A stretch of DNA of 64,000 bases from Sphingobium chungbukense (GTDB lineage Bacteria; Pseudomonadota; Alphaproteobacteria; Sphingomonadales; Sphingomonadaceae): contig NZ_LBIC01000009.1 in NCBI RefSeq assembly GCF_001005725.1, positions 341,300 to 405,299 of the forward strand. The letters are read 5' to 3'. A program made the translations under genes and the position numbers. The notes beneath the pieces are model-generated. The model was not told the origin of the DNA, searched no databases, and was given only the letters and a program-made list of their open reading frames with translations. Of the stretch, positions 1-10,000 are shown one piece after another. Positions within the stretch are counted from its first letter, which is position 1. Each line of letters begins with the position of its first letter.

Positions 1-757
1 CCAGCACGTCGTCGGGCAGAACGCGCTGGATGCTGTTCAGGGATTCCAGCCAGCCCGCAAGGGGGTCGGCCTCGGGTTCCAGGGGGAATACCGAAATGTT
101 GGAGGAGATTTCCGGCAACACCTGATCACCGGAGATCAGCAATTTCGCTTCCGGGCAATGGAGCATGGCATGTTCGGGCGAATGCCCCCGCCCGACGACG
201 ACCGTCCACGCACGGCCTCCGATCATCAGCGTCTGACCATGTTCCAGCGCGCGGAAACTGTCGGGCAGGGGATAGAGCAGCTTGCCGAAATCGCCGAAGC
301 GCGCGCGATAATGGTCGAGCGCTTCCTCGTCCCAGCCGGCGGTCCTGTAAAATCTTATGGCCTCCTCCGGCGCTTCCTGCCCGGTATAGGCGGCCAGGAC
401 GCGCAGGGTCATATATTCCAACCGTGTCATCCAGAGCTGGGCCGGTTGTTTCTGTGCCAGCCAGCCGGCCATGCCGCTATGATCGGGGTGGAGATGGGTG
501 ACGATGATCCGCCGCACCGGCCGGTGTCCGAGGGTCGAGGCAAAGGCCTGCCGCCAGGCCGCTGTCGTTTCGGTGGTGCGAAGGCCGGTATCGACGATGG
601 TCCAGCCGTCGCCATCGGCCAGCGCCCACAGGTTGATCGCCTCGATCCTGCCGTCCATCGGCATGCGCAGCCAGAAGACGCCCTCCGCGACGCGGGTTGC
701 CGTGCCGTCGCCGATCGCCGGTATGTCGATGGGGGGATAAGCCAGTTGGGCAGTCAC
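1..757 (-). CDS. Metallo-beta-lactamase-fold hydrolase, 3'-truncated by window edge
   Basis: The first 252 codons of an MBL-fold metal-dependent hydrolase are present; the C-terminus lies left of the window. The zinc motif THLHPDHSG is at about residues 87-95, preceded by DTG (56-58), and followed by GHSPEH (about 193) and SGDQ (about 210), giving the second metal-site histidine and the bridging aspartate. The start is a GTG at 757 because AAGAGGA lies about 8 nt upstream; no ATG fits. No signal peptide is visible, so it is probably cytoplasmic. It is the last gene visible in a minus-strand series after the GH55-like/TonB receptor genes, 75 bp downstream of the nearer one. The substrate (lactone, thioester or phosphodiester) cannot be read from the sequence. 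Confidence 0.85.
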   Translation of the reverse strand, partial: MTAQLAYPPIDIPAIGDGTATRVAEGVFWLRMPMDGRIEAINLWALADGDGWTIVDTGLRTTETTAAWRQAFASTLGHRPVRRIIVTHLHPDHSGMAGWLAQKQPAQLWMTRLEYMTLRVLAAYTGQEAPEEAIRFYRTAGWDEEALDHYRARFGDFGKLLYPLPDSFRALEHGQTLMIGGRAWTVVVGRGHSPEHAMLHCPEAKLLISGDQVLPEISSNISVFPLEPEADPLAGWLESLNSIQRVLPDDVL

Positions 758-786
758 GGTCGCGTTCCTCTTGTCGATCCGCGACC

Positions 787-805
787 TTGCACCGTCACGG
801 TGCAA
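787..805. promoter_or_regulatory. Perfect 19-bp palindrome upstream of the MBL gene
   Basis: TTGCACCGT and ACGGTGCAA form perfect 9-bp arms around a single C, 30 nt upstream of the GTG start of the MBL gene and 28 nt past the stop of the GH55-like gene. It could be a repressor operator or, as RNA, a 7-bp hairpin with a 5-nt loop. There is no T-run, so a terminator is less likely. Confidence 0.5.
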
Positions 806-832
806 CGGGCAAGCCACAGAGGACAGGGCTTG

Positions 833-3800
833 TCATCCGTCTCCGATACGCGCCGCATACAGCGCGTGGTGGGTGAGGATGTACAGCGTCCTGCCGTCCG
901 GTCCGCCGAACAGCAATTGCAACGGGCGCTCGGGCACGTCGATCCGGCCGATCTCCTTCCCGTCCGGCGCATGGACGAAGACCTGCCCGTTGGCGATGTA
1001 CACCCGGCCCTGCGCGTCGGTCGTGACCCCTTCGCCGCCCCGTTCCGCAAAGGGCCTGAGCTCCGTTATCGTGCCGCCGGAGCCGACCTTGCCGCTATAG
1101 GTGCGGTTTTCCGATCCGTTGGTCAGATAGACCCGCTCGCCCGGCTTGCCCTGGATGAAGCCATAGCTGTCGAGCGAGTCGGAAAAGCGCAGCCCGCGAT
1201 GGTCGGACGGTCCCTGCGCGAAGATGCGCCAGGCGGGCAGCACGATGCTGCCGTCGGGGGAGACATATTCGCGCGCCTTGGGCAGTGCCATGTCGCGGGC
1301 GAACATTTCGCTCAAGGTGGTGAACTGGTAGCTTTTGGGATCGATCTGGTCCTTGAACTCGCCATTGTTCCACCAGTTGACCGGCAGCACGGTCGCCGTC
1401 CCGGTACGAGGGACGGAGGTGGTCGGCTGGATCACCGTCAATTCGGTGTCGGGCGTGCCGGGCTTGAAGCTGTAGACCGTGCCGTTGCGGCCATAGGATG
1501 ACAGCACCAGCAGATTGCCCGACCGGTCGAGCGTCAGGTTGACGGGATCGAGCGCGGCGTCGCGGACGATCTCCAGCCTGCGGTCGTCCGACCAGCGCCA
1601 GATGCGCTGGAAATGGCGGTCGATGAAATAGAGCGCGCCCTTCGCATCCACCGCCCCACCGCCGATGGAATGGAAATCCTCGGCCAGCTTTTCCACCTTC
1701 GCGCCAAGGAATGTCGAGGGGACGACGGGTTCCGGCCTGGCGGGCACGTCCAGCACGGCGAACTCCCGTTCGCGCACATCGATGCCATGGGTGACGTCGC
1801 GTATGGCGTTTTCGAACGGGAATTTGGTAAGCCGCAGGAAGGTCGCACAGCCATTTTCATCGCAGGTGCCCAGTCCGCTCTCGCCGTTCACATGGACATT
1901 GCGGAAACGGATGTCCTGCGAATTGGTGAGCGTGACCGCCGCCGGAGCGGGCTTGCGCGTGCGGGTGACGCGGTAGCCGTGGAAATTGGCGACCAATATG
2001 TTGCGGGAATCGCGGATTTCCAGGGCGACCGCATCGCCGCTTTCGCCCGCCTCCCCTTCGGTCTGGGGGGCCAGCAATTCCCAGTTGGCGACGCGGTTGA
2101 GGCCGATTTCGGTGCGGACATGATGTTCGACCGATGCCTGGATCAGGCGGCCGGGCGTTTCCGTGTCCGAAATCAGGATGCCGGGATGGGCGAAGGTGCT
2201 GGGGCTCCAGATATTGGCGAAGGTGCCCCCGCCGCCCCGCGTCACCCAGAGGCTGGCATATTGCCCATCCCAGCGCCGCGACGCGTCCGGGTCGGCGGTG
2301 GCATTGTTGTTATAGGGATTGGCGCGGCTGCCGTCGTACAGGTTGGTGCCGTGGCCGCCCTGGAACTTGACGTCGTTCACCATCGAGTTCGCGCCTGCCA
2401 TCCACAGCAGCGCGGTTGCGCGGGGATTGGCGCCGTTGCTATTGAGGCCGAGCCCGGCGACGATCGCATCGCCGCCCTGCGCGCTTTCGACCAGCGCCCT
2501 GGGCGCGCCCACCCCTTGCCAGGCAGGCGCGCCGTCGGGCAGCACGATCTGCGTCAGGCTGGGGTGCAGGCCCAGCAGCACCGTGTCGGCGCGCAGACGC
2601 AGCGTGTCGCTGACCTTGTAGAAGCCGGTGGGCAGATAGACGACGCGATGGCTGTCGATCGCCTTCTGGATGGCGGCGGTGTCGTCGCTGCTATTGTCGC
2701 CTTTCGCCCCCAGCGACCGCACGCTCACCCAATCGGAGACGGGGGGCAGGGCGCGGATCGCGGGCGCGGAAGGGGCGGGGAGGGCGGAGAGCCCCTCGGC
2801 CTGCATGTCGGTCCTGTACTCGCCCATCCGACCAAGCCCGGGCAGGGTCAGGCCGTGGGTAAAGGACGTGACCTTGTAGGCCGCGCCCCTGCCCGTCACC
2901 GTCCGTCCGCTCTCGCGGAAGCGCGCGAAGACGGGGGTGTTTTCAGCCAGCACATTCTGGAAGCCGATCTGGGTGTAGACATTCTTCTCGTTGGAGATGA
3001 TGACGCCCGCCTTCGAGACATTCTCGAACCGCACATCCTGACCCCAGAGCCAGTCGCCATAGCCGCGGTCGATCTCGATCCCGACCGGCGTGTCGCGGAT
3101 CGCGACATTGACCAGCGTCAACCCCGCCTCATGTTCGCGAATGGCGGCGTCCCGCTGCCCCTCGAAAGTCGCGTCCACCAGCGCGAAGGGCCAGGCCGGG
3201 GAGGTCTTTTCGGCAAGGATTCCGTATCGGCCGCCCCGGAAATGCAGGTCCTCCGCCTCATTGGCGACATGATAGAGGCCGGCAAGCCCCGATCCGATGT
3301 CAAAATCGGCATGGCTGACGAAACTGTGCTGCGCGGAATGGAAGCGGATCGCGGTGGCGGCGGGATTGCCGCCCAATATGCGGAAATCGATATTCCCGAG
3401 AGCGGAATAGAAAGTGCCGGGATTGGCGTCCGGCACATCCTTGTTGAGGGGGACGCTGCCCGGTGGCGGGAAGGCGACCGGGCGGCTATCCTTGGGATCA
3501 CGCTCGCGGCGGCCCCCCGCGAAGATCAGCATATGGGCGACGCCGCGCTGGAAACCGGGGGTGTTGGCGCCCAGCAGGATGACGGGGCGCTGTTCGCCGA
3601 TGCCGAAGATGCGGACCCCCGGCCAGAGGAAGATGGTGCGGCTGATGCGGTATGTGCCGGCGGGCAGGAAGACGATGCCGCCGCCCCCCTTTTCGGCCGC
3701 CTTGTCGATCGCCTCCTGGATCGCGGCGCTGTCGTCCGCCCGGCCGTCGCCGACGCCGCTGACCGTGACGGCGCCCGGTTCGTCGGGTGCGGTCGCATAG

Positions 3801-3883
3801 ACCGACGGCGAAGCGTGAGCGGGATCGAAAGCCGCCAGGAGCAGCAGTACCGACGCACAGGCTCCGCTTAATCCACGAACCAT
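833..3883 (-). CDS. Exported GH55-like tandem beta-helix protein with C-terminal SMP-30-like propeller (paralogue 1)
   Basis: 1016-residue exported protein. Residues 1-23 form a signal peptide (AHA|S). Two Pectate_lyase_3-type beta-helix openings occur, VSGVGDGRADD near 39 and VRSLGAKGDNSSDD near 384; this duplication is the hallmark of GH55 exo-beta-1,3-glucanases. In the second helix SVEHHV (about 584) and PQTE (about 605) resemble the EH...QTE segment I recall from GH55 enzymes. From about 720 to the end is a propeller with gluconolactonase-like strands (GVTTDAQGRVYIANG, LLFGGPDGRTLYIL). Start: 3883, with GGAG 7 nt upstream; an ATG two codons earlier leaves only 1 nt after the SD. It follows the TonB receptor by 70 bp, likely cotranscribed. 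Glucan hydrolysis is inferred; the propeller may be a lactonase or only a binding domain. Confidence 0.75.
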   Translation of the reverse strand: MVRGLSGACASVLLLLAAFDPAHASPSVYATAPDEPGAVTVSGVGDGRADDSAAIQEAIDKAAEKGGGGIVFLPAGTYRISRTIFLWPGVRIFGIGEQRPVILLGANTPGFQRGVAHMLIFAGGRRERDPKDSRPVAFPPPGSVPLNKDVPDANPGTFYSALGNIDFRILGGNPAATAIRFHSAQHSFVSHADFDIGSGLAGLYHVANEAEDLHFRGGRYGILAEKTSPAWPFALVDATFEGQRDAAIREHEAGLTLVNVAIRDTPVGIEIDRGYGDWLWGQDVRFENVSKAGVIISNEKNVYTQIGFQNVLAENTPVFARFRESGRTVTGRGAAYKVTSFTHGLTLPGLGRMGEYRTDMQAEGLSALPAPSAPAIRALPPVSDWVSVRSLGAKGDNSSDDTAAIQKAIDSHRVVYLPTGFYKVSDTLRLRADTVLLGLHPSLTQIVLPDGAPAWQGVGAPRALVESAQGGDAIVAGLGLNSNGANPRATALLWMAGANSMVNDVKFQGGHGTNLYDGSRANPYNNNATADPDASRRWDGQYASLWVTRGGGGTFANIWSPSTFAHPGILISDTETPGRLIQASVEHHVRTEIGLNRVANWELLAPQTEGEAGESGDAVALEIRDSRNILVANFHGYRVTRTRKPAPAAVTLTNSQDIRFRNVHVNGESGLGTCDENGCATFLRLTKFPFENAIRDVTHGIDVREREFAVLDVPARPEPVVPSTFLGAKVEKLAEDFHSIGGGAVDAKGALYFIDRHFQRIWRWSDDRRLEIVRDAALDPVNLTLDRSGNLLVLSSYGRNGTVYSFKPGTPDTELTVIQPTTSVPRTGTATVLPVNWWNNGEFKDQIDPKSYQFTTLSEMFARDMALPKAREYVSPDGSIVLPAWRIFAQGPSDHRGLRFSDSLDSYGFIQGKPGERVYLTNGSENRTYSGKVGSGGTITELRPFAERGGEGVTTDAQGRVYIANGQVFVHAPDGKEIGRIDVPERPLQLLFGGPDGRTLYILTHHALYAARIGDG

Positions 3884-3904
3884 CGACATACTCCGGTAAC
3901 AAGA

Positions 3905-3930
3905 CGTCCCGGCCGGTGAAGGCCGGGACG
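3905..3930 (-). promoter_or_regulatory. Intercistronic hairpin between TonB receptor and GH55-like gene
   Basis: CGTCCCGGCC and GGCCGGGACG form a perfect 10-bp stem around a 6-nt loop in the 70-bp gap. The minus strand continues TCTTGTT, a poor U-run, so partial termination or mRNA 3'-end protection that sets receptor-to-enzyme stoichiometry is more likely than full termination. Confidence 0.6.
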
Positions 3931-3953
3931 AGGAGGGGGAAAGAAAGGCAGGA

Positions 3954-6902
3954 TCAGAAGTTGAAGCGTATCCCCGCGCGGTAGATGCGGCCCAGCGTAT
4001 CATAAAGCGCCGGGTTGATGTCGAGGCCGGTATTGGTCTGCGGCGCGGGCACCGGGTCCTTGTCGAACAGATTGTCGACCTTGCCATAGATGGTCAGGCT
4101 GTCGCCGATCTTGAAGGTCGCACCGATGTCGACATAGAAGGCGCCCTTCATCTTGTTATAGTCGATCGTCGGATGGTTCGTCGTCGAGGTCGGGCAGGAC
4201 GACTGGCAGACGACATATTGATTGCCGAAGGTGCCGTCGCTGATCCAGCGTTCCTGCACGGTCAAGCTGAACCGGCCGCTGTCATAGGTCTGTACCGCCA
4301 GCCATTTCCAGTCCGGCGTATTGCCGTTGTTCGCGCCCGCCTGATCGACCGGATCGACGCCGGCGATGCCCGCATTGACGATGAACTTGCGGATATGCGT
4401 GCCCAGCGCGCGCACCGTGAAGCTGCCCGGCAGGCCCAGCGGCTGCTGCCACTGATAGCTTGCCTCGATATCGAAGCCGCTCGTCTTCCAGGAGGCGAGG
4501 TTGAAGGGCTGGACGTTGACGAAATTGGTGCCCTGCGCCCCGTCGAGCTGGAAGCCGCCGCAGAAGGCCTGATTGCCCTCGAAGCAGAAGCGGACGATCT
4601 GGTCGGCCGAGAGGGTGGAGACGACGCCGTTCAGCTTGATATTGTAATAGTCGAACGACAGGCTGAGCCCCGGTAGCCAGGACGGCCGCGACAGGACGAT
4701 GCCCAGTTCGGTGTTGCGTGCGACTTCAGGCTTGAGGTTGGTGTTGCCGATCGTGTTCTGGAACACCTGCACCGCTTGGTTGCGGAAGGGATCGTTGAAG
4801 TTGGGGAGCGTCGTCACCGTCGGCGCCGCGAACAGTTCCGACAGGTTGGGCGCGCGCACGTCGCGCGACGTCACCGCGCGCAGGCGGATGCCGTCGAGCG
4901 GCGTGTCCCAGGTGCCGCCGACCTTCCACGTCCAGACCGTGCCCGACGTGCTGTAATGGGTGACGCGCGCCGCGCCGTTCAGGTTCGCGCGGCCCATGGA
5001 GTCGCTGTTGATCAGCGGCAGGTCGACTTCCAGATAGCCTTCCCACACATCATATTTGCCGTGGCCATTCTTGTAATTGCCCGCCGCCCAATTGCTGCCC
5101 TGCGCGGAATTGAGCAGCGGATCGGCCGGATAGTCCTCGCTGTTCGGGCTGATCGCCGAGACGCCCGCGCCATAGGGGTCGGCGTTCACGCGATAATATT
5201 CGCGGCGATATTCGCCACCGAACGCGACCGACACCGGCCCCGCCCACAGGTCGAACGGATTGCCCGAGAAATTGAGGCTGGCGACGTCCTGCGTCAGCTT
5301 CGTGTGCTGGAACGGTCCGTTTTCGTGGGGCGCGACATAAGCGAGCGCCGCCGACGATGGGGCGAAGCCGCCGAAGACGTTGATGGGCTGGCACCCCGCC
5401 GCCCGCGCGGCCGGATCGGCGCAGACGATCGCGCCGTTGAGCGTGATCGCATTGGTCGCGGCGACATAGCGGTTCTGGAGGACGATGTCCTGCACCCGGA
5501 TATCGGAAATGGTGATGCCATGCTCATAATAGGCATCGTAATTCCAATCCGTCCCGGCCATGGCGAACTTGCCCTTGAGGCCGCCGACGAAGCGATATTG
5601 CCTGCGGTCGGTATGCACCCTGGGGTCGGGGAAGGCGCCGTTGCTGGTGCCGAAGCTGAACTGGGTGATGCCCGCCGTGGCGCAGCGGTCGCGGATGAGT
5701 TGCGGCAGGAAGGGATTGGCGCACTGGACGGTCAGGCTGGGCCGGTTATAGCCGGGGCTGGGCTGGTTGCTGGTCTTCACCTGCGCGACGTTGACCGAGA
5801 CATAGGCTTCATTGTCGTCGGCAAAGTCGTAGCCGATCCGGGTATAGCCGTTGATCCGTTCCAGTGCCGATTTCAGCGAAGCGCCCGAACCCGGCGCCCC
5901 CGACAGGTCGCCGCCGACACAGAAGCTGTTGCCGCGGAAGCAGTTGGAAACCTGGCCGTTGCCGAGGGGCTGGCCGCCCGAGCCATAGTTGAAATTATAG
6001 GGCGTGCCGTTCTGGTCGAAGGCGATGCCCTGCAACGGCCCGTTGTTGATCAGGCCATAGCGCGCATATTGATAGGGCTGGGCATAGTCGCGATAGTTGA
6101 ATTGCGGCAGGCCGTTATTGGTCTGGCCCGTGTTCATCAGGGTCGTGGCGCGATACCAGTCGCGGCTGCCCGCCAGGTCGGTGCCGAAATCGCCCGGACC
6201 CACGCCTTCCTCATGGTCATATTCGCCGCTCAGCACGACATGCAGGCGGTTGTCGAGGAAGGATTTGCCCCAGGCCGCCTGCACCAGGCCGGTTTCATCA
6301 TCGCCATATTTGGTGATGCTGCCCAATATATTGCCTTTGAACCCTTCGAACCGCGTATCGGTGATGAAGTTGACGACGCCGCCGACCGCGTCCGAGCCGT
6401 AGGAGGCAGACGCACCGCCCGTCACCACGTCGACGCGCTTCACCAGCAATTGCGGGAACATGCTGATGTCGGGAACGCCGGTCACGTTCGCACCGACGAC
6501 GCGCTGGCCGTCGAGCAGCGTCAGCGTGCGGATCGGCTGGAGACCGCGCAGGGAGAAGGAACTGAGACCCTGCAACCCGCTCGACGTGCTGAACGTGCCG
6601 GTCGCGGCGCCGGTCGATCCCTGGAGCGAGGGCAGTTGCGCGATGGTGGTGAAGATATTGGGCTGCGCATTTTTGGCGATCTGCTCCTCGCCGATCACCG
6701 TGGTCGGCGTGGGCGCGTTGAAGCCGCTGGTGGTGATGCGCGATCCGGTGACGACGATGTCGGCATTGCCCGCGGGTGCCTGGCCGGTCGTTTCCGTCTG
6801 TGGCGCGCCCACTGCGGACGGCGCGGGCGTCTGGGCCCCCGCCACGCTGGCGAATGCCATCACGGCAAGGCTGACGCTGGCAAGCTGAATTGCGGCTTTC
6901 AT
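3954..6902 (-). CDS. TonB-dependent outer-membrane receptor
   Basis: 982-residue TonB-dependent receptor. It has a signal peptide (cleavage after AGA near 23), a linker, and the plug entry DIVVTGSRI (about 48-56), a motif common in sphingomonad and Caulobacter receptors. The plug contains SLRGLQPIRTLTLLDG and ASASYGSDAVGGVVNF. The barrel ends in GIRFNF, the terminal aromatic expected for BAM insertion. Start at 6902 has AAGGGGA upstream. It lies between two homologous GH55-like genes on the same strand, so a glucan oligosaccharide is the most economical substrate; siderophore transport cannot be excluded from sequence alone. There is no SusD partner, as usual outside Bacteroidetes. A 36-bp inverted repeat lies about 95-130 nt upstream. 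Confidence 0.92.
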   Translation of the reverse strand: MKAAIQLASVSLAVMAFASVAGAQTPAPSAVGAPQTETTGQAPAGNADIVVTGSRITTSGFNAPTPTTVIGEEQIAKNAQPNIFTTIAQLPSLQGSTGAATGTFSTSSGLQGLSSFSLRGLQPIRTLTLLDGQRVVGANVTGVPDISMFPQLLVKRVDVVTGGASASYGSDAVGGVVNFITDTRFEGFKGNILGSITKYGDDETGLVQAAWGKSFLDNRLHVVLSGEYDHEEGVGPGDFGTDLAGSRDWYRATTLMNTGQTNNGLPQFNYRDYAQPYQYARYGLINNGPLQGIAFDQNGTPYNFNYGSGGQPLGNGQVSNCFRGNSFCVGGDLSGAPGSGASLKSALERINGYTRIGYDFADDNEAYVSVNVAQVKTSNQPSPGYNRPSLTVQCANPFLPQLIRDRCATAGITQFSFGTSNGAFPDPRVHTDRRQYRFVGGLKGKFAMAGTDWNYDAYYEHGITISDIRVQDIVLQNRYVAATNAITLNGAIVCADPAARAAGCQPINVFGGFAPSSAALAYVAPHENGPFQHTKLTQDVASLNFSGNPFDLWAGPVSVAFGGEYRREYYRVNADPYGAGVSAISPNSEDYPADPLLNSAQGSNWAAGNYKNGHGKYDVWEGYLEVDLPLINSDSMGRANLNGAARVTHYSTSGTVWTWKVGGTWDTPLDGIRLRAVTSRDVRAPNLSELFAAPTVTTLPNFNDPFRNQAVQVFQNTIGNTNLKPEVARNTELGIVLSRPSWLPGLSLSFDYYNIKLNGVVSTLSADQIVRFCFEGNQAFCGGFQLDGAQGTNFVNVQPFNLASWKTSGFDIEASYQWQQPLGLPGSFTVRALGTHIRKFIVNAGIAGVDPVDQAGANNGNTPDWKWLAVQTYDSGRFSLTVQERWISDGTFGNQYVVCQSSCPTSTTNHPTIDYNKMKGAFYVDIGATFKIGDSLTIYGKVDNLFDKDPVPAPQTNTGLDINPALYDTLGRIYRAGIRFNF

Positions 6903-6994
6903 CGATCCATCCCCTTTTTTGTCCTTCGGCCGCCCTCCCGGCGCGGTCCGCGCCCATGGCGGGCGATCCCCTCAAGAATATCGTGACGCTCCGG

Positions 6995-7030
6995 CCGCCG
7001 CACTTACGACATAGGTCGTAGGTGCGGCGG
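6995..7030. promoter_or_regulatory. Operator upstream of the TonB receptor (nested inverted repeats)
   Basis: Outer arms CCGCCGCAC/GTGCGGCGG (6995-7003, 7022-7030) enclose TACGAC-ATAG-GTCGTA (7005-7020). The core CACTTRCGACRWAGGTCGTA followed by G recurs at 10132-10152 upstream of the second GH55-like gene, 18 of 21 positions identical. On the minus strand a -10-like GATATT follows the core by about 18 nt, a geometry that would suit an activator. Confidence 0.65.
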
Positions 7031-7041
7031 AGACACGCTTT

Positions 7042-10000
7042 TCAGGGCCTCGCGGCGTAAAGTGCATGGTGTGTCAGGATGAAGAGCGTGCGCCGGTCCG
7101 CGCCGCCGAACAGGATCTGCAAGGGACGCTCTGGCACGTCGATCCGCCCTGTTTCCTTGCCGTCCATATCGTAGACGAAGACTTGCCCGTTGGCGACATA
7201 GACGCGGCCTTCTCCGTCGACCGCCACGCTTTCGCCGCCGCGATTGGTGAAGGGTTTGAGGTCGGTCAGCGCGCCGCCCGCGCCGATCCTGCCGCTATAG
7301 GTGATATTCTCCGATCCGTTGGTGACGAACAGCCGCTCCCCCTGTTTGCCGCCGACCAGTCCGTTCGCGTTGAGGCTGTCGGACCAGCGCCAGCCGGTAT
7401 GATCCGTCGGCCCTTGCTGCCATACGCGGAACGCAGGCAGCGACAGGCTGCCGTCGGGGGAAACATATTCGCGGCTCTTGGCCGTGCCCGCGTCACGCGC
7501 GAACATGTCCGCCAGCGTCGTGAATTCATGGCTTTTATGATCGAGCTGGTCGCGGAATTCGCCATTGTTCCACCAATTGACCGGCAGCAGCGTCTTGGCG
7601 CCCGAAGATGCACGAACCGGCGTTGGTTCGATCAGCGTGAACCGGTCCTTGGGCCCGTCGGGATCGAAGGAATAGACACCCGCCTTGGCGCCGAGCGAAG
7701 AGAGCACCAGCACATGGCCGGACGCGTCGATCGCCAGATTGACCGGATCGAGCGCATGGTCGCGCACCACCTCCAACCCCTTGCCCTCGCTCCAGCGATG
7801 GATGCGCTGGAACCGCCGGTCGATGAAATACAGCGCCCCCCTGGCATCGACCGCTGCGCCGGAAATCGACCAGAAACCGTCCTCCAGCTTCTCGACCTTC
7901 GTGCTGCCGGGGGTCGGCGCGGGAATGGAACTGCCTGCCGGTCCGATGTCCAGACTGGCGAATTCGCGCTCGCGCACGAAAAGCTTGCGCGTCACATCCT
8001 CTATCGCATTGTCGAACGGATATTTGCTCGCCCGCAGGAAGGTGCCGCAGCCCTCGTCATCGCAGGTCGCAAAGCCGCTTTCGGCGTTGATGTGGACGTT
8101 GCGGAAGCGGATGTCGCCCGAATTGGTCAGCCTGACCGCGCTCTTTTCCGGCGCGTAAGTGCGCGTCACGCGATAGCCATGATAGTTGGCGAACAGCAGA
8201 TTGCTGGAATTGCGGATGTCGAGCGAGATGGCGTCGGGGCCGTCGCCCACTTCCTGCTCGGTCTGGGGCGCCAGAAACTCCCAATTATGCACATTGTCGA
8301 GGACGAATTCGTTACGGGCATGATGCTCGACCGACATTTCATAGACATGGCCGGGCGTATTGGTGTCGGTGACGTAGAAACCGGCCTGCGCGAAGCTGTT
8401 CGGACTCCACACGTCGACGAAGGTGCCGCCGCCCCCGTCCGTGACCCAGATGCTGGGATATTGCGCGTCCAGCCGGTCGTCGGTGACCGGGTCGCCGGTA
8501 TGGACCCGCAGGCTGCCGAGCATGGTGCCATCGGCGGTGGGTGTGCCGCCGCCGCCCATGATCTTGACGTCGTCCACCAGACTGTTTTCGCCGGACCGCC
8601 ACAGCAGGGCGGACGCGCGCGGGTTCACCCGGCCGGTGAAGAGGCCGAGGCCCGAAAGGATATTGTCGCCGCTCTTGGGGCTTTCCAGGATGGGCAGCAC
8701 GGGGCCAAGGCCCGCATGGGCCGGGTTGTTGTCGGGAATATAGAGCTGGGTGATCGCCGGGTGCAGGCCGATCAGCACGCTGTCCGGTCGCAGTTTCAGC
8801 CGGTCGGTGACCTTGTAGAAGCCGGTCGGGAAATAGAGGATGCGGTGGCTGTCTATGGCCTTCTGGAGCGCCGCGGTGTCGTCCGCCTTGCCGTCGCCCA
8901 CTGCCCCCAGGGTGCGGACATTGACCCATTGCGCCATGTCGGGAAGGTCGCGAATGGCGGGCGCTCGCGGCGCGGGCATGGCGGGCAGCGGCTGGATGTC
9001 CGCCTCGGTCCGGTACTCGCCCATCCGGCCGAGCGCGGGCACGGCAAGACCGTAGGAGAAGGATGCGACCCTATAGGCCTTGCCCTTGCCGTTGACCGCT
9101 TGCCCGCTGTCGCGGAACCGGGCGAAGACCGGGCTGTTCACCGCCAGCGCATTGTCGAAGCCGATCTGGGTGAAGACATTCTTCTCTTTGGAGATGACGA
9201 CGCCCGCCTTCGACACATTTTCGAAGCGCACATCCTTGCCCCAGAGGCTGTCGCTGTAACCCCGGTCGATCTCTATCCCCACCGGCGTGTTGCGGATGGC
9301 GACGTTGACCAGCGTGAGGTCGACCTCATGCTCGCGGATCGCCGCGTCGCGTTGCCCGTCGAAGCTCGAATCGAGCAGGGTGAACTGCCAGGCGGGGGAG
9401 GTTTTTTCGGAAACGATGCCGTATCGGCCGCCCTGGAAATGGACATTCTCCATGACGTTTCCGGCTTGGTAGACCCCGGCGAAGGCGGACCCCAGGCGGA
9501 AGTCCATATGGCTGAGGAAGGCATGCTGCGCCATGCGGAAACGCACGCCTGCCGCCGCCGGATTGCCCGCGCCGATCTCTATGTCGACATTGCTCATCGC
9601 CGAATAGAAAGTGCCCGAATTGGCGTCGCGGACGATCTTCTCGCGCGGCACGACGGTGGGGACGGGAACCGGCACCTGGCCGACATTATATTGGTCGCCT
9701 CCGGCAAAGACGATCATCGTCGACACGCCCTGCTGGAAGCCCGGCGTGTTGGCGGCGAGCAGGATCACCGGGCGCGTCGGCCCCACGCCGTAGATGCGCA
9801 CGCCCGGCGGGACGATCAGGCTGCGGGTGATGCGATAGCGGCCAGACGGCAGGAAGACGATGCCATGCCCGGTTCGGTCTCGCGCCTTGTCGATCGCCTG
9901 CTGGATGGCATCGCCATCGTCGCTTCGCCCGTCTCCCTTCGCCTTCACGGTCACGGCATGGGGCTCATCGGGAGCCACCGGAAAGACGGACTGACCCGCT

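Noticed and set aside
1613..3871. Long plus-strand open frame antisense to the GH55-like gene
   Set aside because: No domain, no SD, Arg/Gly/Asp-biased composition; mirror of high-GC codon bias of the real minus-strand gene. The same holds for long antisense frames at 4776-6986, 7066-10152 and 27124-28998.
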